The translations under genes were made by a program, and so were the position numbers. Of a DNA stretch of 64,000 bases, positions 44,561 to 54,429 are shown one piece after another; positions within the stretch are counted from its first letter, which is position 1, and the number at the start of each line of letters is the position of its first letter. The stretch comes from DAOUKH01 sp965219875 (GTDB lineage Bacteria > Chloroflexota > Dehalococcoidia > SHYB01), in NCBI GenBank assembly GCA_965219875.1, contig CBDCOW010000001.1:1240001-1304000 (forward strand), written 5' to 3'. Under the pieces are notes generated by a model that had not been told where the DNA came from, searched no databases, and worked only from the letters and a program-made list of their open reading frames with translations.

Positions 44561-45427
44561 ATGAGCCAATCCGAACGCGGCGCGCCCCTTCGTAGGATGG
44601 GAGTGATCGGCTACCCGCTGGGCCATTCGGTCTCACCCGCCTTCCAGCAGGCGGCGCTCGATCACTACGGCCTCAAGATGACCTACGAGCGGTGGGAGAC
44701 GCCCCCCGATCGTGCCGAGTGGCGCTTCGGCGGCCTGCGCCCCAAGGACGTGCTGGGCGCCAACGTCACCGTGCCCTACAAGGAGTTCGCCTTCCGCTTC
44801 GTCGACACCCTCGACGAGACCGCGCGGCGCATCGGCGCGGTCAACACCATCGTCAACATCGGGGGCCGCCTCACCGGCTACAACACCGACGCCCCCGGCT
44901 TCCTCCGCGCGCTGCGGGAGGACGGCGGCTTCGATCCCTCAGGGCACGCCGCGCTGGTGCTCGGCGCGGGCGGTGCGGCGCGAGCCGTCGCCTTCGCTCT
45001 TGCCGGGGCGGATGCCGGCCCGATCTTCATCGCCAACCGGACCGCCGAGCGCGCCGCCGCCTTGGCCGCCGGCGTCCGCGAGGCGCTGCCCGGCGTGTCC
45101 GTCGAGGCTGTCCCCTGGGGCGAGGCCCCCGCCGAGAGCCGTCTCATCGTCAACGCGACCACGATGGGGATGCGCCACGGCGGCGCGGAGGGCGAGTCGC
45201 CCTTGCCGCCGGAGCAAATTCCGCCCGATGCTTTGGTCGTGGACCTGGTCTACAACCCCGAGGCCACGCCGCTGCTCGAAGCCGCCGCCGCCGCGGGCGC
45301 GCCCAGCCTCGACGGCCTGCCCATGCTGATCTACCAGGGCGCGGAGGCCTTCGAGATGTGGATCGGGCGCAAGGCCCCCATCGAGGTAATGAAGGCGGCG
45401 GCGCGGGCGGCGATCACCCGCATCTAG
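44561..45427 (+). CDS. aroE: Shikimate dehydrogenase
   Basis: NADPH-dependent reduction of 3-dehydroshikimate, 288 aa, a normal length. Substrate-binding GYPLGHSVSP, catalytic K74 in NVTVPYKE, N95 and D110 in YNTDAPGF, NADP site VLGAGGAARAV, and TTMGMRHGG near the C-terminal domain. No other shikimate-pathway gene is in the window. A remnant of a higB toxin gene begins immediately after its stop. Confidence 0.95.
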   Translation: MSQSERGAPLRRMGVIGYPLGHSVSPAFQQAALDHYGLKMTYERWETPPDRAEWRFGGLRPKDVLGANVTVPYKEFAFRFVDTLDETARRIGAVNTIVNIGGRLTGYNTDAPGFLRALREDGGFDPSGHAALVLGAGGAARAVAFALAGADAGPIFIANRTAERAAALAAGVREALPGVSVEAVPWGEAPAESRLIVNATTMGMRHGGAEGESPLPPEQIPPDALVVDLVYNPEATPLLEAAAAAGAPSLDGLPMLIYQGAEAFEMWIGRKAPIEVMKAAARAAITRI

Positions 45428-45431
45428 GCGC

Positions 45432-45476
45432 GGTGGCGAACTAAGGTACGATGTAGAGGTGGTGGACTACCACTGA
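45432..45476 (+). pseudogene. Remnant 3' end of a higB toxin gene
   Basis: Reading from 45,432 gives GGELRYDVEVVDYH and a stop at 45,474-45,476. The ending YDVEVVDYH is nearly identical to the invariant C-terminus of HigB/RelE-like toxins that precede HigA. The rest of the toxin gene is missing: aroE ends 4 bp upstream. A higA gene lies downstream after a repeat block. Confidence 0.65.
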
Positions 45477-45517
45477 CAGGAGACCCTTGTATGATTCGTG
45501 TCGGCGGGACAACTCCT

Positions 45518-45655
45518 CCCGTAGGGGCGCCCCTTGTGGGCGCCCTCCGGCCTCTCCCCCTCTGGGGGAGATTGAGAGAGGGTGCGCGCCGTCAGGCGCG
45601 CGGCGCCCGCAGGGCGCCCCTCCCCCCTGGGCCCCGATTACACGAAGGTCTCTGA
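45518..45655. repeat. Composite palindromic repeat block between higB remnant and higA
   Basis: Modules GGGGCGCCCCTTGTGGGCGCCC, CTCTCCCCCTCTGGGGGAGATTGAG, GCGCGCCGTCAGGCGCGC with CCCGCAGGGCGCC, and GATTACACGAAGGTCTC. It sits where HigB and HigA are normally a few bases apart, so it was inserted after, or together with, the loss of the toxin gene. Confidence 0.75.
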
Positions 45656-45667
45656 CGAGGAGAAGCG

Positions 45668-46012
45668 ATGAGCGTGAGCAACGGTATGCGGCCGGTACAC
45701 CCAGGTGAGATATTGGGCGAAGAGCTTCAAGAGCTCGGCCTGTCGGCCAATGCCCTGGCCACCGCATTGGGAGTCCCCACCAACCGCATCACGGCGATTC
45801 TGAAAGGGCAGCGGGGGATAACCGCGGACACGGCCCTTCGCTTGTCTCGCTATCTCGGTACCACGCCGCAGCTCTGGCTGAACCTACAGAAGACCTACGA
45901 GTTGCGGACAGCGGAAATCGAGTCCGGCAAGGCCATTGAAGAACGCGTCCGACCGAGAGAGACAGAGCTGACTGCGAGTGGCGGGTCCGCTGACCAGCAG
46001 GGGCTCATCTAG
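45668..46012 (+). CDS. higA: HigA-family antitoxin (XRE HTH)
   Basis: 114 aa DNA-binding antitoxin. It has the HigA start RPVHPGEILGEELQELGLS, the helix-turn-helix ANALATALGVPTNRITAILKGQRGI and the family end RYLGTTPQLWLNLQKTYELR. It starts at an ATG after GACGAGGAGAAGCG. No intact toxin is next to it; only a C-terminal remnant remains upstream, so it is probably an orphan antitoxin or solitary repressor. Its stop overlaps that of the convergent MFS gene by 4 nt. Confidence 0.88.
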   Translation: MSVSNGMRPVHPGEILGEELQELGLSANALATALGVPTNRITAILKGQRGITADTALRLSRYLGTTPQLWLNLQKTYELRTAEIESGKAIEERVRPRETELTASGGSADQQGLI

Positions 46013-47250
46013 GCGCGGTGACGCCACAGCTCCCGCCAGCGGAACGCGGCGACGATGACGAAGCCGATGGCTCCAAGCCCGCCGAAGGTTAGCGCGCTGC
46101 CGACCCCAATCGCCGCAGCGACGAGTCCTGCCTCGATCGAGCCCAGCGCGTTGCCCAACGTGGCCGCCATGACTAGGAACCCCGTGGCCCGTCCCCGCAT
46201 GTTGTCCGGTGAGACCAACTGCGTGACGCTGTTCCGGATCGCGACGCTGATCGAATCGGTATAGCCGAGTCCGGCGGCGGCGATGAGGCCCATCCAGAAC
46301 CACGGCGACAGTCCCAGTGCCACCAGGCTCACCCCGTAGAGTGCCACCGCGATGACGAAGAGGGCCCCCTGCCGCCGGATGCGCCCAAGCCAGAGGATCG
46401 TGGCGATCGCCGCTATCGAGCCTACCGCCGGCGCGGCGTTGAGGACCGCCAGGCCCACCGCCTCTACGCCGTAGACCCTGTCGGCCAGAATCGGCAGTAT
46501 CGGACGGAAGAATCCCACCAGCACCACCCCAAAGTCGATGGCCAGCAGCGCCTGAAGGACGCGCTGCTTCATGATGAACCGCAGCCCTTCGTGCACCATC
46601 ACCAGCGACTTCGCCGGCGCTGCCCCCTCCGGCTTGCCGGACGTCTTCAGCGCCAGCACGGACAAGATGCCCGGTACGAATAGGCACGCGTTGAGCAGGT
46701 AGGCGCCTTCGAAGCCGATGAGGGCGACGAATGCCATCAACAGCGGCCCCACGAAGAACGCTGTCTGCGTCACCAGCGAGTCTAGCGCGACCGCGTTGAG
46801 CAGGTGGCTCCGCGGCACCGTGTTGGGCAGGTAGGCCATGCGGGCCGGTGACTCGAGGGTCTGCGTCGCCGACGTCACCGTAGTCGCCGCGAAGATGTGC
46901 CAAACGGAGATCTGATCGGTGATTGTCAGTGCGGCTAGGGCCACGGCCGGCGCCATGCCCAATATCTGTGTGGCGAGCAGGAGCCGCCGGCGGTCGATGA
47001 CGTCTGCCAGTGCCCCGCCGAACAGCCCAAGGACCATGATCGGCAGCGCCTGAAAAAGGCCGGTGAGGCCAAGCTGGACCGCCGAGTCCGAGAGCTTGAA
47101 GACGAGGTACAGGTTGACCACCTGCCGCATGTCCCGGCCCGTCGAGGCGAACACGCTCGCTGTCCAGAGCAAGCGGTAGTCCCGAAAGCCCATGGAGGCA
47201 AACGGACGGATGCGCTCGGCGCCTTCGGGGTTCTCGTCGTGGGGTTCCAT
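46009..47250 (-). CDS. MFS transporter (MFS_3/EntS-like)
   Basis: 413 aa, about 12 hydrophobic helices. ADVIDRRRLLLATQI is the conserved loop 2-3 signature, and a second-half loop is GRIRRQGALF. It resembles exporters of siderophores or drugs (MFS_3). The start is the ATG opening MEPHDENPEG. It is convergent with higA, and an IS30 copy lies 130 bp upstream. The substrate is unknown. Confidence 0.85.
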   Translation of the reverse strand: MEPHDENPEGAERIRPFASMGFRDYRLLWTASVFASTGRDMRQVVNLYLVFKLSDSAVQLGLTGLFQALPIMVLGLFGGALADVIDRRRLLLATQILGMAPAVALAALTITDQISVWHIFAATTVTSATQTLESPARMAYLPNTVPRSHLLNAVALDSLVTQTAFFVGPLLMAFVALIGFEGAYLLNACLFVPGILSVLALKTSGKPEGAAPAKSLVMVHEGLRFIMKQRVLQALLAIDFGVVLVGFFRPILPILADRVYGVEAVGLAVLNAAPAVGSIAAIATILWLGRIRRQGALFVIAVALYGVSLVALGLSPWFWMGLIAAAGLGYTDSISVAIRNSVTQLVSPDNMRGRATGFLVMAATLGNALGSIEAGLVAAAIGVGSALTFGGLGAIGFVIVAAFRWRELWRHRA

Positions 47251-47357
47251 TGCGGAGACCGGAAGCGGTTGGGAGCATAGCAGACCGCCCCCGCGGCATC
47301 GTTCCCCTCCGGCACCCCTTTGGGGGATCCCCATTCCTACGAACGCGCCCGTATCCG

Positions 47358-48362
47358 TCATTCCCGCGAACGCGGGAAGGTGGATTCACATTTGAAGTGC
47401 AACACGCTGGTCTTGAAGATCTCGGCCGACGACCGGTAGCCGAGGCACTTACGCGGGGTATTGTTGTACGCCAGCGCCACTTCCGTAAACCGCTCCTCCG
47501 GCACCTCCGCTAGGTTCATCTTCCGGGGCAGGAAGCGCCGCAGGCGGCCGATGGCGTTCTCGACTCCCCCCTTCTGCCACGGTGCGTAGGTGTCGCAGAA
47601 GAAGGTCTCGATGCCGAGGTCGTGGAGTTCGTGGTGGCGGGCGAACTCGGTCCCATTGTCGAAGGTGACCGTCTGGCGAAACGCCGGCGGCAACGGCCCC
47701 AGCACCCTGGCGATGGTCTCGGCGATCGGGCCCGCCGCCTTCGAAGGCGCCCGCGCCATCAACAGGAGGCGCGAGCGGCGCTCGTGGAGGACCAACAGCA
47801 CCGGCCCGGACCTCCCGAACAGCATCAAGTCGGCCTCCCAGTGACCGAAACGCTGGCGGTCAGCCGCCGCCGCGGGGCGTTCGGCGACCGGTCGGCGGTG
47901 CGGGATGAAGGAGGCCGAGCTGCTCCCCTTGCGCCGCCGCCTGCCGCGCTTCCACTTCGCCCTTGGCAGATAGCGCCTCCAGGCGTGGTTCTCGTGCCGG
48001 GCGGCCTGGGCATAGATGAACCGGTAGATACTCTCGTAGGAGATCACCGTCCGCCCTGCCGCTTCGGCCAGGTGGCCGGCAATCTGCTCGGGCGACCACC
48101 CCCAACTGAGACGTTTGAGGACGCAGGCGCGCAGCTCGTCGTCGCGTTCGAGGCGTGCGCCGGACCAGCGGCGCGCCCTGGCCTGCTCCTGCGCGTACAC
48201 CGGTCGGTACCCGCCCATTCGTGATCCATTGCGCTTCAACTCCCGAGCCACCGTCGATGGCGCGCGATCCAGAGCTGCAGCGATCTGCCGGACCGCGGCG
48301 CCCTCGGCACGTAGGCGGGCAATCTCGCATCGTTCCTCAATCGAGAGCTGTCGGTATCCCAT
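47358..48362 (-). CDS. IS30-family transposase
   Basis: 334 aa DDE transposase. N-terminal helix-turn-helix GYRQLSIEERCEIARLRAEG and AALDRAPSTVARELKRNG. Catalytic triad D178 (GHWEADLM), D235 (TFDNGTEF) and E268 (WQKGGVENAIG), spacing 33 between the last two as expected for IS30. It is intact. The stop codon is outside the element: the final residues FPRSRE are read from the flanking host repeat, so the natural C-terminus changes with the insertion site. Confidence 0.93.
   Translation of the reverse strand: MGYRQLSIEERCEIARLRAEGAAVRQIAAALDRAPSTVARELKRNGSRMGGYRPVYAQEQARARRWSGARLERDDELRACVLKRLSWGWSPEQIAGHLAEAAGRTVISYESIYRFIYAQAARHENHAWRRYLPRAKWKRGRRRRKGSSSASFIPHRRPVAERPAAAADRQRFGHWEADLMLFGRSGPVLLVLHERRSRLLLMARAPSKAAGPIAETIARVLGPLPPAFRQTVTFDNGTEFARHHELHDLGIETFFCDTYAPWQKGGVENAIGRLRRFLPRKMNLAEVPEERFTEVALAYNNTPRKCLGYRSSAEIFKTSVLHFKCESTFPRSRE
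47381..47405. repeat. IS30 terminal inverted repeat (left)
   Basis: Left end of the IS30 element, carrying TTCACATTTGAAGTGCAACAC. Pairs with the right end at 48,380-48,404. Confidence 0.75.
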
Positions 48363-48379
48363 GGCAACACCCTAATCTG

Positions 48380-48404
48380 GTGTTGCACTTCGTCTGTGAA
48401 CTCA
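48380..48404. repeat. IS30 terminal inverted repeat (right)
   Basis: Right end, carrying GTGTTGCACTTCGTCTGTGAA, the imperfect reverse complement of the left end. It lies just upstream of the transposase start. Confidence 0.75.
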
Positions 48405-48479
48405 GGGAATCCATCCCTCCCGTAGGGGCGATTCGCGAATCGCCCGTTCCCCCACCCCAGACCGCCCCTCGTCGCTAGG

Positions 48480-48758
48480 CCCCGAATTACGCAAAGGTCT
48501 TCGTAGGGGCGCCCCTTGCGGGCGTCCACCCCTCCGGCCTCTCTCCCGCTGGGAGAGATTGAGAGAGGGCGAGGGGAGGCGGGGGGCCGCGCGGGGTCCA
48601 CTCCCTCTCCCGCTGGAGACCTTTGCACAACCGCCCGAGGGCAAGCATGGGTGGGGCCGGGAGGTCTTGCCTCTTCTCCCCACGGGAGAAGATTGAGATG
48701 AGGGGCACCCTCGCAACCGCCACGGGTCATCGAAATCCGCCACCTTCGCGGCCAGTCA
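48480..48758. repeat. Tandem unit 1 (279 bp)
   Basis: Begins CCCCGAATTACGCAAAGGTC and ends before the second CCCCGAATTACG. It contains GCAAAGGTCT (48,491-48,500) and its inverse AGACCTTTGC (48,617-48,626), giving a 136-bp MITE-like core, plus the CTCTCCCGCTGGGAGAG and CTTCTCCCCACGGGAGAAG hairpins. Confidence 0.8.
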
Positions 48759-49034
48759 CCCCGAATTACGCAAAGGTCTCCGTAGAGGCGTCCCTTGCGG
48801 GCGTCCACCCCTCCGGCCTCTCTCCCGCTGGGAGAGATTGAGAGAGGACGGGGGGAGGGGGGCCGCGCGGGGTCCACTCCCTCTCCCGCTGGAGACCTTT
48901 GCACAACCGCCCGCGGGCAAGCATGGGTGGGGCCGGGAGGTCTTGCCTCTTCTCCCCACGGGAGAAGATTGAGATGAGGGGCACCCTCGCAACCGCCACG
49001 GGTCATCGAAGTCCGTCCCCCTCGCGGCCAGTCA
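48759..49034. repeat. Tandem unit 2 (276 bp)
   Basis: Near-identical copy of unit 1 with a few base changes and a small deletion in the GGGGAGG run. A third, partial unit starts at 49,035 (CCCCGGTTACGCAAAGGTCT) and fades after about 60 bp. Confidence 0.8.
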
Positions 49035-49158
49035 CCCCGGTTACGCAAAGGTCTCCGTAGGGGCGTCCCTAGTGGGCGCCCGCTCCCTCCGCGACGAGGG
49101 TGAGGCGCGCGCCATCCGCCCCTTCCCCATGCCCGCCCCCGTCCCCTACCATGTCCCC

Positions 49159-49611
49159 ATGCACACCCAGCCCAGCGGTGCCAACCAACTGCCGACCGAC
49201 CCTCCCAACAGGCGTCGCCGGATGGCCATGGGCGCGCGCAAGAGACCACGGAACCTCCCGCCGAGCCAGCGGAAACACCGCTTCCTCCGCGAGTTCAAGC
49301 GCGTAGGCACACTGAGCGCCAGTCGCCGCGCCGCGGGCATCTCCTACGGTGAGATGCTCGCCTGGTTCGGCGACGATAACTTCCGTCGGCGCTTGCGCGA
49401 GGCGACGCTGGTCTTCAGCGAGCGCCTTGAGGAACTCCACCTGCACCCGCTCGTGGAATCGGACGATGGCTCCGTGTTGCTGTTCAAGCTCCGCGCCGAG
49501 CTTGGCGAGGAATACGGCGGGCCCGCGAAGCCCGCTACGCCCGCCGCCTTCCTCTCCATGTGGCATCGAGAGTTGGAAAGAGAGATGGGGAGAGCACGCT
49601 CGGCCCATTGA
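49159..49611 (+). CDS. Small helix-turn-helix-like protein
   Basis: 150 aa, not firmly recognised. Arg-rich N-terminus (RRRRMAMGARKRPRNLPP), then FLREFKRVGTLSASRRAAGISYGEM, which resembles the helix-turn-helix of phage terminase small subunits and similar homeodomain-like proteins. The C-terminal part is helical. Two downstream ATGs (MAMGARKR) are alternative starts. It stands alone between the repeat array and hppA. It may be an element-borne relic; confidence in expression is moderate. Confidence 0.5.
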   Translation: MHTQPSGANQLPTDPPNRRRRMAMGARKRPRNLPPSQRKHRFLREFKRVGTLSASRRAAGISYGEMLAWFGDDNFRRRLREATLVFSERLEELHLHPLVESDDGSVLLFKLRAELGEEYGGPAKPATPAAFLSMWHRELEREMGRARSAH

Positions 49612-49766
49612 TCCTGCCGGGCCCGCGGGGCCGGTCGCCCTCTCCGGCGCGCCGGCCGCTCCCTCTCACTCTTTGATGGGATCGCCCCCTTGGCCCCCGT
49701 GCGCCTCCCGTCGAAAGCGGGACACTTATCCCTTCTGTAGCGACGGAATCCAAACAGCGGCATTCG

Positions 49767-49795
49767 TTGACGCGCCCCGCCCGCAACGGTAGACT
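49767..49795 (+). promoter_or_regulatory. Candidate sigma70-type promoter of hppA
   Basis: TTGACG (49,767-49,772), a 17-bp spacer and TAGACT (49,790-49,795): close to consensus in both boxes and spacing. It lies 54 bp before the hppA ATG, in a spacer of 238 bp that contains no other gene. The ATG is preceded by GGAAAGGAAG, a ribosome site. Confidence 0.6.
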
Positions 49796-49849
49796 TTTCC
49801 GCTGGAATAGACGGAACCGGATTTCAGGAACCGGAAAGGAAGTTCTCTT

Positions 49850-51973
<2,124 letters not shown>

Positions 51974-51998
51974 CCGCCGACTACGAGAACGCACGCAA

Positions 51999-52028
51999 CG
52001 AGGGGCCGCTTCCGGAAGCGGCCCCTCG
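51999..52028. terminator. Perfect 30-bp palindrome, terminator of hppA
   Basis: CGAGGGGCCGCTTCC followed by its exact reverse complement, then CCGTTT. A 15-bp arm with no mismatch, starting 26 bp after the hppA stop. The T run is short, so it may act as a strong hairpin stop rather than a classical U-rich terminator. It also ends transcription from the converging methyltransferase gene. Confidence 0.7.
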
Positions 52029-52077
52029 CCGTTTGACTACGCCTGCGTGGACTTACACCGGGTGATCGACGCCGTGC

Positions 52078-52731
52078 CTACCGCTTGCGGGCGGCGACCA
52101 CGTACACCGGGTCCGTGGGGAAGCCCGCCTGCGGCGTGATGTCGATGAGGGCGGGGTCGTCCCACTCGCCGCCGCCCCGGTATCCGTTGGAGCCGCGGAA
52201 GTAGCTGGCGATGAGGCCCGCCCGGTCGCGGTCGCCGAGGGCCTGCCACAGGGCCACTGCCTTGGTGTGGAACATGCGATTCGAGTAGATCACGTGGAAG
52301 GTCGCCCCCGGCTTCAGCAGCCGGTTCACCTCGGCGAACGTCTCGACGGGCCGTGTCATGTACTGGACGGAGACGGCCACCGCCGCCGCGTCGAACTCGC
52401 CGTCCCCGAACGGCAGCACAGGCTCCGTGTTCAGGTCGTGTACGACGCGCTCGGTGAGTTGCGGGTTCTCGTCGAGTTCGACGCGGTTCAGCCCGAGGCC
52501 GGTCACTCGTCCGAGCGCCAGATCATCCGGCAGGTGCGAGCGCCAACTGCTCATGAGATCAAGAAAGGCGCCGCCCGTGGGCAGCACTTGCCGGTAATAG
52601 CCGCGGACCGCCTCGATGGCGTGGTCGTCGATATGGACGACGAGGCGCGGCTCGCGGTAGAAGAGCGGATCGTCCGACTCATCGGCGCGCCGGAACGCGC
52701 CCTGCGGGTACGGCGAAGCGGGACCGCTCAC
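52078..52731 (-). CDS. SAM-dependent methyltransferase-like protein
   Basis: 217 aa. Rossmann-type methyltransferase of the class that has FLDLMSSWRSHLPDD in place of the usual GxGxG motif I, followed by VTGLGLNRVELDEN (motif II region) and FDAAAVAVSVQYM (motif IV/post-motif). The methyl acceptor is unknown. The start is a GTG 13 bp after the MBL gene stop, decided by GGCGACCGGAG; other starts lie upstream inside the MBL gene. It is convergent with hppA across the perfect palindrome. Confidence 0.7.
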   Translation of the reverse strand: MSGPASPYPQGAFRRADESDDPLFYREPRLVVHIDDHAIEAVRGYYRQVLPTGGAFLDLMSSWRSHLPDDLALGRVTGLGLNRVELDENPQLTERVVHDLNTEPVLPFGDGEFDAAAVAVSVQYMTRPVETFAEVNRLLKPGATFHVIYSNRMFHTKAVALWQALGDRDRAGLIASYFRGSNGYRGGGEWDDPALIDITPQAGFPTDPVYVVAARKR

Positions 52732-52744
52732 TCCGGTCGCCGCG

Positions 52745-53392
52745 CTACGGCGTCCAGAGGCGGCTGCGCGTTCCGACGAACGGGTTGTGCGCCTTCTCGT
52801 GCTCGATCGAGGTCTGGGGGCCGTGGCCCGGGAGCACGACCGTCGCGTCATCGAGGTCGAAGAGGCGCTCCCGGATGCTGGTGACGAGGGCCTCCTGGCT
52901 GCTGCCGGGGAAATCGGTGCGCCCCACGCTGCCGTTGAAGAGCGTATCCCCCGCGAAGAGCACGTCCCCGGCGTGGAAGCAGATGCTCCCCATCGTGTGG
53001 CCTGGCGTCTCGATGACCCGCACCGTCACGCCGCCGGCCTGGTACTCGTCGCCGTCGGCGATGGTGAAGTCGGGTTCGGGCGGGGGGACGTAGTCGGGGA
53101 TGAGCCGCAGCGTGTAGTCCATGGGCGCGCGGCGGCTCGTCTCGACGTCGTTCTCGTGGATGCCCCACTGGGCGCCCGTCGCCTCGCGCACCTTCGCCAC
53201 GCCGCCCACGTGGTCCATGTGGCCGTGGGTGTTCAGGATGTACTTCACCGTGATCCCAAGCTGTTCGATCGCTTGGAGAATCCGGTCGGCCTCTCCTCCG
53301 GGATCGATGACGATGGCTTCTTTGGTCTCCTCGTCGCCCACGAAGTAGACGTTCTCCGCGAAAGCCGTCACGGGAAGCATGCTGAGGATCAT
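52745..53392 (-). CDS. MBL-fold hydrolase (glyoxalase II-like)
   Basis: 215 aa. Motif NTHGHMDHVGG gives H56, H58, D60 and H61; later ligands are in TPGHTMGSI, FAGDTLF and LPGHGPQT. It resembles hydroxyacylglutathione hydrolase-like proteins of bacteria lacking glutathione, which hydrolyse small thioesters. It is immediately upstream of the methyltransferase on the minus strand. Confidence 0.87.
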   Translation of the reverse strand: MILSMLPVTAFAENVYFVGDEETKEAIVIDPGGEADRILQAIEQLGITVKYILNTHGHMDHVGGVAKVREATGAQWGIHENDVETSRRAPMDYTLRLIPDYVPPPEPDFTIADGDEYQAGGVTVRVIETPGHTMGSICFHAGDVLFAGDTLFNGSVGRTDFPGSSQEALVTSIRERLFDLDDATVVLPGHGPQTSIEHEKAHNPFVGTRSRLWTP

Positions 53393-53435
53393 GAAAGTCC
53401 CTCCGCGAGCATTGTTGGAGCCCGCTCTTCCGGTG

Positions 53436-54260
53436 TCAAGCGAGCGTTGGCGGCGCCTCGCTCAGGAAGGCGCGGACCTCGCGTTCGAGGCCGTCCAGGT
53501 TGTCCAGGGTGATGCGGTGGCCCGCGCCTTCGACCTCGACGCGTCGCCCGCGGGGCAGCGTCCGTGCCATGCGCTCCGCCACCGGAGCGTCGAGCACGAG
53601 GCTCCGCTCCCCCCGCACGACGAGGGTGGGGCAGGGAATCGCGGCGAGGGCGGCCCACAGCACCTCGGGATCGGGGAGCCGGGACTGCCCCGATGGCGAC
53701 CGCAGCGCGCGGTCGTATTTCCAGCCCCACTTGCCGTTTTCGAACCGGCGCGCGCCGTGCTTGGCGCGGTAGCGGAGCATCCCGTCCGGGGGCAGCGGAT
53801 CGGCCTCCCGGAGGAATGTGTAGACGTCCTCCAGGCTGTCGAACTCCTCTGGTGCCTCCACCGTCTGGCGGCGCGCCGATGCGGCGCCTTCGCGCGCGAT
53901 CTCGGGGCCGATGTCCACGATGACCAGGCGTTCGACCGCCTCCGGATTCGCCGCGGCGTAGGCCATAGCGACGAGCCCGCCCATCGAGTGGCCCAGCAGC
54001 GAGAACCGCCCGAGCCCGGCCAGCGAGGCGAAGCCGGCGAAGTCGGCCACGAAACGCTCGCCGTCGTAGCCGTCCCGAGCCCACTCGGAGTCGCCGTGGC
54101 CCCGCTGGTCGAGCGCGATCACGCGCCAATCGCGGCGCAGCCGGTCGGCGAGTTGGTCGAAGGTGTGCAGGTTGCTCCCGTGGCCATGGAGCAGCACAAG
54201 CGGCGGGGCCGCCGCATTCCCCCAATCGACGTAGTGCAATCGGAGGCCGTTCACGTCCAT
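53436..54260 (-). CDS. Alpha/beta hydrolase
   Basis: 274 aa. Nucleophile elbow GHSMGG with Ser92, oxyanion segment LLHGHGSN, DQRGHGDSEW, and the catalytic histidine in EGAGHRITLDN. A classical hydrolase (esterase or haloalkane dehalogenase-like). The start chosen is the ATG opening MDVNGLRLHYVDWG; a TTG 15 codons upstream is possible. It is 43 bp before the MBL gene, likely co-transcribed. The substrate is unknown. Confidence 0.88.
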   Translation of the reverse strand: MDVNGLRLHYVDWGNAAAPPLVLLHGHGSNLHTFDQLADRLRRDWRVIALDQRGHGDSEWARDGYDGERFVADFAGFASLAGLGRFSLLGHSMGGLVAMAYAAANPEAVERLVIVDIGPEIAREGAASARRQTVEAPEEFDSLEDVYTFLREADPLPPDGMLRYRAKHGARRFENGKWGWKYDRALRSPSGQSRLPDPEVLWAALAAIPCPTLVVRGERSLVLDAPVAERMARTLPRGRRVEVEGAGHRITLDNLDGLEREVRAFLSEAPPTLA

Positions 54261-54429
54261 GAAGCGGCTTTCGGGCGTATGGGAAGGCTCGACACCGGTT
54301 TCCAAGTCAGACCTCGTTCCGTTGGATCTCGCGCCCTATGCTAAGGTGACCGTTCCGCCGCCCGCAACAACGGGCCTCGTGGGAGACCGCCGGCGAGAAG
54401 CCGCCCGGCCAAGGAGCCGCAACCTTCGC

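Larger units (their letters stand above)
47381..48404 (-). mobile_element. IS30-family insertion sequence
   Basis: About 1.02 kb with imperfect terminal inverted repeats sharing TTCACA-N3-GAAGTGCAACAC at each end (47,385-47,405 and 48,380-48,400). It contains one transposase gene. The flanks are the two halves of an intergenic palindromic repeat: CCCGCGAACGCGGGA on the left and GGGAATCCATCC on the right, so it jumped into that repeat. GGGAA occurs on both sides and may be a target duplication; a 2-bp duplication (GG) is the alternative if the element starts exactly at 47,381. Confidence 0.85.
48405..49110. repeat. Repeat array without genes
   Basis: About 700 bp with no credible gene, made of a half palindrome left by the IS30 insertion (48,405-48,420), a CGTAGGGGCGATTCGCGAATCGCCC variant, and then two tandem units plus a partial third of about 277 bp. 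Open frames here are low-complexity and lack conserved features. Confidence 0.8.

Noticed and set aside
48480..49100. Possible CRISPR array
   Set aside because: Units are about 277 bp and nearly identical throughout, with no short repeat/spacer alternation and no cas genes in the window.
49159..49611. Prophage remnant
   Set aside because: Only a faint terminase-small-like helix-turn-helix; no capsid, portal, integrase or lysis genes nearby.
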